Assembly (NCBI GenBank): GCA_021296095.1
Contig: JAGWBB010000021.1
Coordinates: 1,107 to 57,841, forward strand
Direction: 5' to 3'
DNA length: 56,735 bases
Source: Desulfurellaceae bacterium
GTDB taxonomy: Bacteria; Desulfobacterota; Binatia; Bin18
Shown piece after piece: positions 48,907 to 56,735 of the stretch. The notes beneath the pieces are model-generated. The model searched no databases and had not been told where the DNA came from. It worked only from the letters and a program-made list of their open reading frames with translations. Each line of letters starts with the position of its first letter. Position 1 is the stretch's first letter. Position numbers and translations under genes: made by a program.

Positions 48907-51423
48907 TTAGGCCCTGTCTTCAGGGCGGGTTGTCACAACAGCCCCGTTGTGTGGACCGTACACAAAACGGGGCTTCCACGTATTCAACATCACCGGCAGC
49001 AGCGTCATCGAGGCCACCAGGCACGCCCCCATGTTCAGCGCCATCATCGCTCCCAGATAGTAGTTGGGCAGGAATTTCGAGGTCAGAAAGACGAGGAAGC
49101 CACCGATGACCACGACGGCATTGAAGAAGATGGCTTTGCCCGAGGTCACCATGGTGGCCAGGGTGATCGCTTCCGGGTCGGTCAATCCCTCACGCACTTT
49201 GAGCCGATACTTGTTGAGAAAATGAATCGTATAGTCGATCCCGACCCCGATGACCATCGAGGCGGTGAGCGATTTGCCGATTTCCAGCGGGCTCTGGAGC
49301 AGGCCCAGCAGACCGAAGCTGAAGATGATCACCACCCCGATGGGAATGACCGTGATCAGACCGGCCGTGAGCGACCGGAACATGAGCGCGGTGAGGACGA
49401 ACACCGCCCCCAACGAGGTGACCAGGCTGGCAGCCTGGCTGCTGACGACCAGCTCGCTCATCCGGTTGACAAAATACCCGTTGCCGGCAAAGCCGATACG
49501 AAAGCCGCTTTGGGTCTCCCAGTTGGTGATCGTCGGCTCGATGTTGACCAGCCAGCGCCCCAGGCGGATGGACAGCGGATCGCGGTGGCTCAGCTGTCCG
49601 TTATCGACCAACTCCGCCCGCCCGAACTGCTCCTCGGCAAAGTCTTGAGCCCGCTGGACCACCCGCAGCACATCGTCGGTGCTGTCGGAGCGCAGGTAAA
49701 ACGCCACGTTGGCGTGCTGGTAGTCATAATCGACGACCTCGTCGAAATCGTCCGGGTCGCCGGAGAACGAGTACAGCAGCAGGTACTGGGCCACCAGGTC
49801 ACGGTCGGTCGGCACGACCTCCATCTCGGGCCGGTCCTCGTTCATGATCCGGTTCATGCGCTTGACGTACTCGGCGATGGACACCGAGCCGCCGACCATG
49901 GGGTCCTGTTCGACCTCGGCCTGCAGCAGGTCGAGTTTGGCCAGCAGACCGGGATCTTTGAGCCGGTCGGGCTCATGCCCCTCGATCACCACATACACGG
50001 GCGTCGTGCCCTGGAAGGTGTCCCGCAAGATCCGATCCGCAGTGCGGACCGGACTGTCGGGATGAAAGATGCCGATGGGTGAGGAATCGACCGGAATATA
50101 GCGGCTGCCGACCAGACACAGGCCAACAATCCCCAGCGTCGGCAGCCACACCAGCAGCGGCCGCCGGGCCACACCTCGGCCCAGGACGGCCAGCGTCCGG
50201 GCCGCCCAGCCGGTCGCCGCCAGGTCACCGCTGCGCCGCATCTGGCGCACCAGACCCCGGCTGACCTTGGCCGGCAGCATGGACAGCAGGGCCGGGAAGA
50301 GGGTCAGGGAGAAGACCATGGCCGCCAGCACGCCAAAGGCGGTGAAAAATCCGAACTGACGGATCGGGGGCATCGGAGCGGCCACAAACGACAGGAAGCC
50401 CGCCGCCGTGGTCAGCGAGGTGAACACCACCGGCCGCCACATCTCGCACAGGGCGGCCACGGTCGCCTCGGACGAGGACAGCTGCGGGTGCTCCAGAAGT
50501 TCGTCGTAGTAGCGGCTCAGAATATGAATGCCGTCGGCCACCCCGATCGCCATCAGCACAACCGGCAGCATGGTCGAAATGAAGAACATCGGGACTTCGA
50601 GCGCCGCCATCAGCCCCAGGGTCCAGATCACCGCTCCGACCACCACCACCAGGGGCAGGAGCACGCCGCGCAGACTCCGGTAGGTACAGTACAGCGCCCC
50701 GAGCACGACCAGCACGACCAGGGGCAGGAAGGTCTGCATGTCCTCACGCCCATAGTCACCGACCATCACCTCGATGGCGCCCCGGCCGGCGATATAAAAG
50801 GCTTCAGGCGCCCCGGCATCCTGCTGGGCCTGGACCATGTGTTCGATCGCGCTATAGACGGCCATCCGGCGCGCCACTCCCTCAAGCGTCCCCCCGGACT
50901 CCTCCATTTTGGCCATAATCAGCAGCCCGGTGCTGTCCTGCGACACCAGCCAGTTGACGTACATTGGGTTGCCGAACAGATTCTCTTTGAGCGCGCCCAG
51001 CGCCTCGGGCGTGTCCGGCACGTCCTCCATGAACGGGTTGACGGCCATGCCGTCGGCCGTGCCGGTGATATTATCCATGGTCGCTACGCTGGCGATGTCT
51101 TCATCCCGGACCGCCTTGATGCCCGGCAACAGGGCAATCTGCTCGGACAGGTCTTTGACAATGCCCAGCGTGCGCGGGTTGAACACGCCGTTTTCGGCCG
51201 GGTTGGTGTTCAGCACGCCAATGACAATCAGGTCACGGATGCCAAAGCGGTCTTCGACCAGGTCACTGTAGTGCAGGACCGGATCGTCGGTTGGAATCAT
51301 GGCCTCGGCATCGCTCTCAAAGCGCAGCGTGCTCATTTGCACCCAGGCCAGCCCAGTGCAGCCCAGGACCAGGCCGATAGTCAGCCACCGAAAGCGGAGG
51401 ATGGTGCGAAAGACGGCTTCCAT
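48907..51423 (-). CDS. MMPL/RND family transporter, copy 1
   Basis: An 838-residue inner-membrane protein with the 12-helix MMPL layout: one N-terminal helix, a periplasmic loop of about 200 residues, five helices (about 230-400), a second helix near 430, a second periplasmic loop, and five C-terminal helices. Typical segments are LPVVLMAIGVADGIHILSRYYDE and VIGVGIDYTIHFLNKYR. It belongs to the COG1033 group related to HpnN and MmpL proteins, which move lipids, hopanoids or wax-like molecules using proton flow. No MexB-type adaptor or TolC gene is seen. It is 11 bp after copy 2 and 21 bp before the LolA-like gene. Confidence 0.9.
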   Translation of the reverse strand: MEAVFRTILRFRWLTIGLVLGCTGLAWVQMSTLRFESDAEAMIPTDDPVLHYSDLVEDRFGIRDLIVIGVLNTNPAENGVFNPRTLGIVKDLSEQIALLPGIKAVRDEDIASVATMDNITGTADGMAVNPFMEDVPDTPEALGALKENLFGNPMYVNWLVSQDSTGLLIMAKMEESGGTLEGVARRMAVYSAIEHMVQAQQDAGAPEAFYIAGRGAIEVMVGDYGREDMQTFLPLVVLVVLGALYCTYRSLRGVLLPLVVVVGAVIWTLGLMAALEVPMFFISTMLPVVLMAIGVADGIHILSRYYDELLEHPQLSSSEATVAALCEMWRPVVFTSLTTAAGFLSFVAAPMPPIRQFGFFTAFGVLAAMVFSLTLFPALLSMLPAKVSRGLVRQMRRSGDLAATGWAARTLAVLGRGVARRPLLVWLPTLGIVGLCLVGSRYIPVDSSPIGIFHPDSPVRTADRILRDTFQGTTPVYVVIEGHEPDRLKDPGLLAKLDLLQAEVEQDPMVGGSVSIAEYVKRMNRIMNEDRPEMEVVPTDRDLVAQYLLLYSFSGDPDDFDEVVDYDYQHANVAFYLRSDSTDDVLRVVQRAQDFAEEQFGRAELVDNGQLSHRDPLSIRLGRWLVNIEPTITNWETQSGFRIGFAGNGYFVNRMSELVVSSQAASLVTSLGAVFVLTALMFRSLTAGLITVIPIGVVIIFSFGLLGLLQSPLEIGKSLTASMVIGVGIDYTIHFLNKYRLKVREGLTDPEAITLATMVTSGKAIFFNAVVVIGGFLVFLTSKFLPNYYLGAMMALNMGACLVASMTLLPVMLNTWKPRFVYGPHNGAVVTTRPEDRA

Positions 51424-51434
51424 GACGCCTTGCC

Positions 51435-53915
51435 TCAGAGCACGTTCTCCCGGCCGTACACAAACCGGGGTTTACAGGTATTCAGGATGGCCGGCAGAAC
51501 CGTCATCGACACCAGCAGACAGGCGCCCATGTTGAGCATCAGCATGGCGCCCAGATAAAAATTGGGCATAAAGTTGGAACTCAGAAACACGGCAAAACCG
51601 CCGATGACCACCACCGCATTAAAAAAGATGGCCTTGCCCGAGGTCGCCATGGTCGCCACGGTGATGGCGGTCGGCTGGCTCAGCCCGCTGCGGACCTTGA
51701 GCCGGTATTTACTCAGAAAGTGAATCGTGTAGTCGATGCCGATGCCGATCACCATCGACGAGGTCAGGGCCTTGCCGATCTCAAGCTCAAGGCCGAACAG
51801 GCCCATCACGCCAAAGCTGAAGATGATCACAATGCCGATCGGGATGACGTTGACCAGACCGGCGACCACGGAGCGGAACATGAACGCGGTCAGCACAAAG
51901 ACCGCGCCCAGCGAGACCAGCAGGCTCGACACCTGACCGCTGATGACCAGCTCGCTCAAGTGGTAGGTGAAATAGGCGCCGCCGGCAAAACCGATCCGAA
52001 AGCCCTGGTCCGTCTCCCAACCGGTCTGCACCGGCGCCAGGTCGAGCAGCCGGCGGCCGACCCGCAGCGCCAGCGGCTCGGCGTCGGCCTCGCCAGCCTG
52101 CTCTGCACGGCCAAACTCGGCCAGGGCATAGTCCTGGACCTGTCTGACCACGTGGGCAATTTCCCGGCTGCTGTCCTCACGCAGGTAAAACGCCACGTTG
52201 GCGTACTGATAGTCGTAGTCGACCACCTCGTCGAAGTCGTCCGGCTCACCCGAGAAGGAGTACAGCAGCAGGTACTGGGCAACCAGGTCGCGGTTGGTGG
52301 GGATGACCTCCATCTCGGGCCGGTCTTCGTTCATCACCCGGTTCATGCGCTTGATGAACTCGGCGATGGACACCGAGCCGCCCACAATCGGGTTCTGCTC
52401 GGCCGCAGCCTGCATGCGGTCAATCTGCTGCAACAGGCCGGGGTCTTTGAGCCGGTCGGCCTCGTGGCCCTCGATCACGACGTACAGCGGGACGGTGCCC
52501 TGAAACTTCTGGCGCAGGACGCCCTCGGCGACGCGGATGGAGCTGGAGTCGGGAAAAATACGGATGGCCGAGGTGTTGACCACAATGCGCTGGGTGCCGG
52601 CCAGACACACCAGGACAACGACTACGCTCGGCACCCACACCAGCAGCGGACGCTGGGCCACGCTGCGGCCCAGCCAGGCCAGGCCCCGGGCCGCCCAGCC
52701 GGTGGCGGCCAGGTCACCGCTACGGGCCATCTGGCGGGCCAGGCCACGGCTGACCTTGACCGGCAGCATGGACAGCACCGCAGGCAGCAGGGTCAGCGAT
52801 AAGACCATCGCCACCAGCACCCCGACGGCGGCAAACAGGCCAAAGTCGCGCTGGGGCGGCATGGGAGCGGTCAGAAACGACAGGAAGCCGGCCGCGGTGG
52901 TCAGCGAGGTCAGCATCACCGGCAGCCACATTTCGCTCATCGTGGCCACTACGGCCGTCGGTCCGTCGGTGTCCGGGTGTTCCAGAATCTCGTCGTAGTA
53001 GCGGCTCAGAATGTGAATCCCGTCCGCCACCCCGATCGCCATCAGGACGACCGGCATCATGGTCGAGATGAAGTACAGCGGAAAGCCGAGCCCGCCCATC
53101 AGACCCAGGGTCCAGATCACCGACCCGACCACCACCGCAAACGGCAGCAGTACGCCGCGCAGGCTGCGATAGGTCAGGTACAGCGTCAGCAGCACCACGC
53201 CGAGCACCAACGGCAGAAAGGTGGCCATGTCCTGGCGGCCGTAGCGGCCGACCGTGATCTCCATCGCCCCGCGGCCGGCCACATACAGCTGCTCGGGCAC
53301 GCCGGCGTCGCGTTTGGCCTGGACCATGGCCTCGATGGCGTTATACGCCTCGGCGCGCTGGGCCAGCCCGGCGGTGTTATCCACCGCCGACTCCAGCTTG
53401 GCCATGATCAGCAGCCCGGTGCCGTCGCGCGACACCAGCCAATCGACATACATCTCGTTACGAAACAGATTGTTCCGCAGAGCGGCCAGCGCTTCCGGCG
53501 TGTCGGGCACGCTTTCCATGAACGGATCGACCGCCATGCCGTCGGCCGTGCCGGTGATATTGTCCATGGTCGCCACACTCGACACGTCCTCGTCGCGCAC
53601 GGCCTTGATGCCGGGCAGCAGGGCGATCTTTTCGGACAGCTCCTTGACGATGGCCAGGGTGCGCGGGTTGAACACGCCGTTTTCGTCGGGATTCTCGTTC
53701 AGCACCCCGACCACGATGTTGTCGCGCATGCCAAAGCGGTCTTCGACCTGTTCCTTGTACATGCTGACCGGGTTGTCGGCCGGCACCATGGCGTCCAGAT
53801 CGCTCTCAAAGCGCAGATGGTTGCGCAGCTGTCCCCAGGCGAGGACCGAGATGCCCAGGACCAGGGCAATGATCAGCCAGCGCAGGCGGATCACGACCTG
53901 AAAGAACGACTTCAT
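51435..53915 (-). CDS. MMPL/RND family transporter, copy 2
   Basis: An 826-residue paralogue of copy 1 with the same helix plan and near-identical motifs (MMPVVLMAIGVADGIHILSRYYDE, VIGIGIDYTIHFLSKYR, DDFDEVVDYDYQYANVAFYLRED). Its start overlaps the stop of copy 3 by four bases (53912-53915), so translation is coupled. Both periplasmic loops are complete. Three or four consecutive homologues could form a hetero-oligomeric pump or handle related substrates. Inner membrane. Confidence 0.9.
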   Translation of the reverse strand: MKSFFQVVIRLRWLIIALVLGISVLAWGQLRNHLRFESDLDAMVPADNPVSMYKEQVEDRFGMRDNIVVGVLNENPDENGVFNPRTLAIVKELSEKIALLPGIKAVRDEDVSSVATMDNITGTADGMAVDPFMESVPDTPEALAALRNNLFRNEMYVDWLVSRDGTGLLIMAKLESAVDNTAGLAQRAEAYNAIEAMVQAKRDAGVPEQLYVAGRGAMEITVGRYGRQDMATFLPLVLGVVLLTLYLTYRSLRGVLLPFAVVVGSVIWTLGLMGGLGFPLYFISTMMPVVLMAIGVADGIHILSRYYDEILEHPDTDGPTAVVATMSEMWLPVMLTSLTTAAGFLSFLTAPMPPQRDFGLFAAVGVLVAMVLSLTLLPAVLSMLPVKVSRGLARQMARSGDLAATGWAARGLAWLGRSVAQRPLLVWVPSVVVVLVCLAGTQRIVVNTSAIRIFPDSSSIRVAEGVLRQKFQGTVPLYVVIEGHEADRLKDPGLLQQIDRMQAAAEQNPIVGGSVSIAEFIKRMNRVMNEDRPEMEVIPTNRDLVAQYLLLYSFSGEPDDFDEVVDYDYQYANVAFYLREDSSREIAHVVRQVQDYALAEFGRAEQAGEADAEPLALRVGRRLLDLAPVQTGWETDQGFRIGFAGGAYFTYHLSELVISGQVSSLLVSLGAVFVLTAFMFRSVVAGLVNVIPIGIVIIFSFGVMGLFGLELEIGKALTSSMVIGIGIDYTIHFLSKYRLKVRSGLSQPTAITVATMATSGKAIFFNAVVVIGGFAVFLSSNFMPNFYLGAMLMLNMGACLLVSMTVLPAILNTCKPRFVYGRENVL

Positions 53916-56416
53916 GCCGAGGGGGCTCCCTCCTGCTCCCGACCGAAGCCGAGGCCCGCGTCCGGCTCTTGCGGCTCCGGCCGTACGACCACGGGCGAGG
54001 TCCTGGCGTACACAAAGCGAGGCTTCCAGGTGTTCAGAATCGCCGGCAACACCGTCATCGACACCAAGAGGCAGGCGCCCATATTCAGCGACAGCATCGC
54101 CCCCAGGTAAAAATTGGGCCGAAAGTTTGAGGTCAGGAAAACCAGGAAGCTCGCCGTCACAACCAGCGCATTAAAAAAGATGGCTTTGCCCGAGGTCGCC
54201 ATCGTCGCGGCGGTAATCTTTTCCGGGTCCGTCAGGCCAGCGCGGACTTTAATCCGATATTTATTCAGGAAGTGGATCGTATAATCGATGCCAATCCCAA
54301 TCACCATGGAGGCGGTCAGCGATTTGCCAACCTCCAGGGGGATGCCGAGGAGTCCAAGCAGGCCAAAACTGAAAATCATCACCAGACTGATCGGGATGAT
54401 ATTGATCAGCCCGGCGACCCAGGAGCGAAACATGAACGCCGTCAAGGAAAAGACCGCGACCAGGGAGACGACCAGACTCGCCAGCTGGCCGGACACGACC
54501 AGTTCGCTGAAACGGGTGGTCAGATAGCCATTGCCGGCAATCCCCAGCCGAAAACCGCTGTTGGTGTCCCAGCCGGTCACCGTCGGCTCAATGCCGGCCA
54601 GCCAGCGTCCAAAGCGGATAGACCACGGGTCCCGTGAGCCGGTATCGGCCGTGCCGGTATCGCCCGCCTGCCCAAACTCACGCACGGCAAAGTCTTGCAC
54701 AATCCCAACCACGCGTTCGATGTCCTGGGTGCTGTCCGAGCGCACATAATCCACGATTTCATCAAAATCGTCCGGGTCGCCAGAGAAGGAATACAGCAAC
54801 AGGTATTGGGCGACGAGGTCTTGCGAGTCCGGAATCACTTCCATTTCGGGCCGATCCTCGTTCATCACCCGGTTCATGCGTTTGATATACTCGGCTAAGG
54901 AGAGCGATCCGCCAACGATAGGGTCTTGTTCGACGACGGTTTGGAGGCGGTCGAGTTGGGCGAGCAGCCCCGGATCTTTGAGCAGATCGGGCTGATGTCC
55001 TTCAATCGCGATATACAGCGGCAGATTGCCTTGGAATGTCTCGCCCAAGACGGTATCCGCAATCCGCACCGGACTGTTGGGGTCGGACATCTTGATAAAT
55101 GAGGTATCGACAAAAATGCGCTGCGCACCAAACAGACACACCAGCATGACACCGGTTGTCACGCCCCACACCACGAGTGGTTTTCGCGCCACGCCGACGC
55201 CTAAGCGGGACAGCGTCCGGGCCGCCCAGCCCGTCGCCGCCAGGTCACCACTGCGGCCCATCTGGGCGCGCAAGCCACGGCTGACCTTGACCGGCAGGAG
55301 GCTTAACAGGGCCGGAAAAAAGGTGATGGAGAAGACCATCGCGGCCAAGACGCCAATGGAGGTAAAGATGCCGAAATAGCGGATCGGGAGAATGCTGGCG
55401 GTCAGGAAGGAGAGAAACCCGGCCGCCGTCGTCAGCGAGGTGAAGACCACCGGCTGCCACATCTCTCGCATCGCGGCGAGGACCGCATCGGCCGAGGAAA
55501 CGTCCGGGTGTTGCAAGACCTCGTCGTAATAGCGGCTCAGAATATGAATCCCATTTGCCACCCCGACCGCCATCAGGATGACCGGCATCATGGTCGAAAT
55601 GGAGTACATCGGCACACCCACGGTCGCCATAATGCCTAAGGTCCACATCACGGAGGCGCCGACCACCGCCAAGGGGAGCAAGACGCCGCGCACACTCCGA
55701 TAGGTAAAATACAGCGTGCCGAGGACAATCACGAGGAAGGTCTCCATGTCCTGCCGCATCCCCTCCTCAAAGGTGACCTCCAGAGCGCCTTGGCCCGCAA
55801 CATGGAATTCCTCTGGAGCGCCGGCCGCTTTTTTCGCCGCAACCATGTCCCGGATCGTCGTATAAACAGCCATCCGTCTGGCCGTACCCTCGAGAGTCCC
55901 TCCGCCAGGCTCCATTTTGGCCGTGATAAGCATCCCGGTACCGTCCTGGGAGACGATCCAATTCACGAACATCGAGTTGTGAAACAGAGCCTGCTGTAAT
56001 GCGGCGAGTGACTCGGGTGAGTGCGGCACCGTTTCCATGAACGGATCAACGGCCATGCCGTCCGCCGTACCGGTGATATTATCGAGCGTGGCCACACTCG
56101 CCACGTCTTCGATGCCGGGCAGCAGGGCGATCTTTTCCGAGAATTCTTTGATCGTGGCCAAGGTCCGTGGATTAAAGACGCCGTTTTCGTCCGGATTTTT
56201 ATTCAGCACCCCAATAACAATCAGGTCGCGAATACCGAAACGCTCCTCGACCAGGTCGTTATAACTCATAACCGGGTCGTTTTGGGGAATAAAAGCGTCG
56301 GCATCGCCCTCAAAGCGGAGCGACTGCACCTGGATCCAGGCCAGGCCGGTACAGGCCAGAACAAGGCCAATGACCAGGAAACGAAAGCGGATGATCAAGC
56401 GGAAAAATGAATCCAT
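53912..56416 (-). CDS. MMPL/RND family transporter, copy 3, with short internal losses
   Basis: An 834-residue paralogue with the full 12-helix plan. Against copies 1 and 2 it lacks five residues after LLPGI near 105, four residues in the second helix (TFLVIVLGTLYFTYRS) and ten residues after DDFDEIVDY near 560, all in frame. The loss in the second helix should shorten a membrane span. The C-terminus is longer and Glu/Pro-rich (VRPEPQEPDAG). Codon use is slightly more AT-rich than in copies 1 and 2. The start at 56416 is 71 bp after the stop of copy 4. It may be a specialised or decaying subunit. Confidence 0.88.
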   Translation of the reverse strand: MDSFFRLIIRFRFLVIGLVLACTGLAWIQVQSLRFEGDADAFIPQNDPVMSYNDLVEERFGIRDLIVIGVLNKNPDENGVFNPRTLATIKEFSEKIALLPGIEDVASVATLDNITGTADGMAVDPFMETVPHSPESLAALQQALFHNSMFVNWIVSQDGTGMLITAKMEPGGGTLEGTARRMAVYTTIRDMVAAKKAAGAPEEFHVAGQGALEVTFEEGMRQDMETFLVIVLGTLYFTYRSVRGVLLPLAVVGASVMWTLGIMATVGVPMYSISTMMPVILMAVGVANGIHILSRYYDEVLQHPDVSSADAVLAAMREMWQPVVFTSLTTAAGFLSFLTASILPIRYFGIFTSIGVLAAMVFSITFFPALLSLLPVKVSRGLRAQMGRSGDLAATGWAARTLSRLGVGVARKPLVVWGVTTGVMLVCLFGAQRIFVDTSFIKMSDPNSPVRIADTVLGETFQGNLPLYIAIEGHQPDLLKDPGLLAQLDRLQTVVEQDPIVGGSLSLAEYIKRMNRVMNEDRPEMEVIPDSQDLVAQYLLLYSFSGDPDDFDEIVDYVRSDSTQDIERVVGIVQDFAVREFGQAGDTGTADTGSRDPWSIRFGRWLAGIEPTVTGWDTNSGFRLGIAGNGYLTTRFSELVVSGQLASLVVSLVAVFSLTAFMFRSWVAGLINIIPISLVMIFSFGLLGLLGIPLEVGKSLTASMVIGIGIDYTIHFLNKYRIKVRAGLTDPEKITAATMATSGKAIFFNALVVTASFLVFLTSNFRPNFYLGAMLSLNMGACLLVSMTVLPAILNTWKPRFVYARTSPVVVRPEPQEPDAGLGFGREQEGAPSA

Positions 56417-56487
56417 TCTTACCGTAGCTCCTTATACTTCTGGCACTTCCAAATGGATGTAGATACGAGTGCGTGAGTTCACAGATA

Positions 56488-56735
56488 TCAGGCCTCAGAT
56501 TCTTGGACGGCCACGAGTCGCGCTTCTTTATTGCCATACACAAAACGCGGTTTAAACCGATTCAAGATCGCCGGCAGGACCGTCATCGAGACGATCAAGC
56601 AGGCTCCCATACTGAGAGACAGCATGACACCCAGGTAAAAGAGGGACTCGAAGTTTGAGGTGAGAAAAATCAGGAAGCCGCCGATAACCACGACCGCATT
56701 AAAAAAGATGGCCTTGCCGGAGGTGGCCATCGTGG
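56488..56735 (-). CDS. MMPL/RND family transporter, copy 4, C-terminal end only
   Basis: The frame enters from the right edge and gives the last 82 residues: ATSGKAIFFNAVVVIGGFLIFLTSNF, two helices and the VLPAILNRFKPRFVYGNKEA tail shared by the other three copies. The rest lies outside the window. It shows that the tandem array contains at least four transporters. Confidence 0.88.
   Translation of the reverse strand, partial: TMATSGKAIFFNAVVVIGGFLIFLTSNFESLFYLGVMLSLSMGACLIVSMTVLPAILNRFKPRFVYGNKEARLVAVQESEA

Noticed and set aside
48949-54110. Long plus-strand frames opposite the RND genes
   Set aside because: They mirror the RND coding frames, contain biased His/Gln/Arg composition and show no membrane or enzyme motifs.

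Overview
The window is about 57 kb of GC-rich DNA from a Gram-negative bacterium. Signal peptides, a lipobox, an outer-membrane barrel candidate and DUF1329/LolA-like proteins imply an outer membrane. The mix of F420-type LLM oxidoreductases, class III CoA transferases, many D-aminoacylase-like amidohydrolases and tandem MMPL/RND transporters resembles uncultured lineages such as Tectomicrobia (Entotheonella-like) or Binatota. That placement is inference from gene content only, because there is no rRNA or tRNA gene in the window.

Region 1 (1-23.3 kb) is a catabolic region made of short transcription units with strong Shine-Dalgarno sites. It holds four D-aminoacylase-like amidohydrolases, two amidohydrolase-2 proteins, a SIS protein (cut by the window edge) beside a BtpA/SgcQ protein, an LLM oxidoreductase, PhzF, an alpha/beta hydrolase, an aldo/keto reductase, a SnoaL-like protein, a SulP-STAS-cNMP transporter, an NAD epimerase and two adjacent CaiB/BaiF CoA transferases. 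An AT-richer HhH-GPD DNA glycosylase sits among them. The set looks like hydrolytic and redox funnelling of amide, lactam or ring compounds into CoA metabolism, but the substrate cannot be read from sequence.

Region 2 (23.4-36.1 kb) is mixed. It contains two MazF-type toxin-antitoxin pairs, a 2TM protein, a DUF2283 protein behind a probably gutted partner, a YdjM-like membrane protein, an imidazolonepropionase-like amidohydrolase, an M18 aminopeptidase, a TIGR03084-like protein, a large repeat lipoprotein, a secreted trypsin-like protease with two PPC domains, an EamA permease and a truncated redoxin.

Region 3 (36.1-44.2 kb) has two polysaccharide-deacetylase-family proteins (one PuuE-like), a DUF1329 protein, two glutathione transferases and a quinone-oxidoreductase-type MDR. 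Between the second GST and the MDR gene lies a rearrangement scar (41.1-43.2 kb). Both flanks are duplicated around an hsdS fragment, a BrnT-type toxin-antitoxin pair and an AT-rich orphan gene.

Region 4 (44.2-56.7 kb) is one long minus-strand cluster: at least four tandem MMPL/RND transporters, then a LolA-like carrier, an AMIN-domain periplasmic protein, a beta-barrel with no signal peptide of its own, and DUF1329. It looks like a trans-envelope route for a hydrophobic substrate and is the best candidate for an undescribed system here. The AMIN and barrel genes overlap out of frame at an A6 run, where loss of one base would fuse them into one exported protein.
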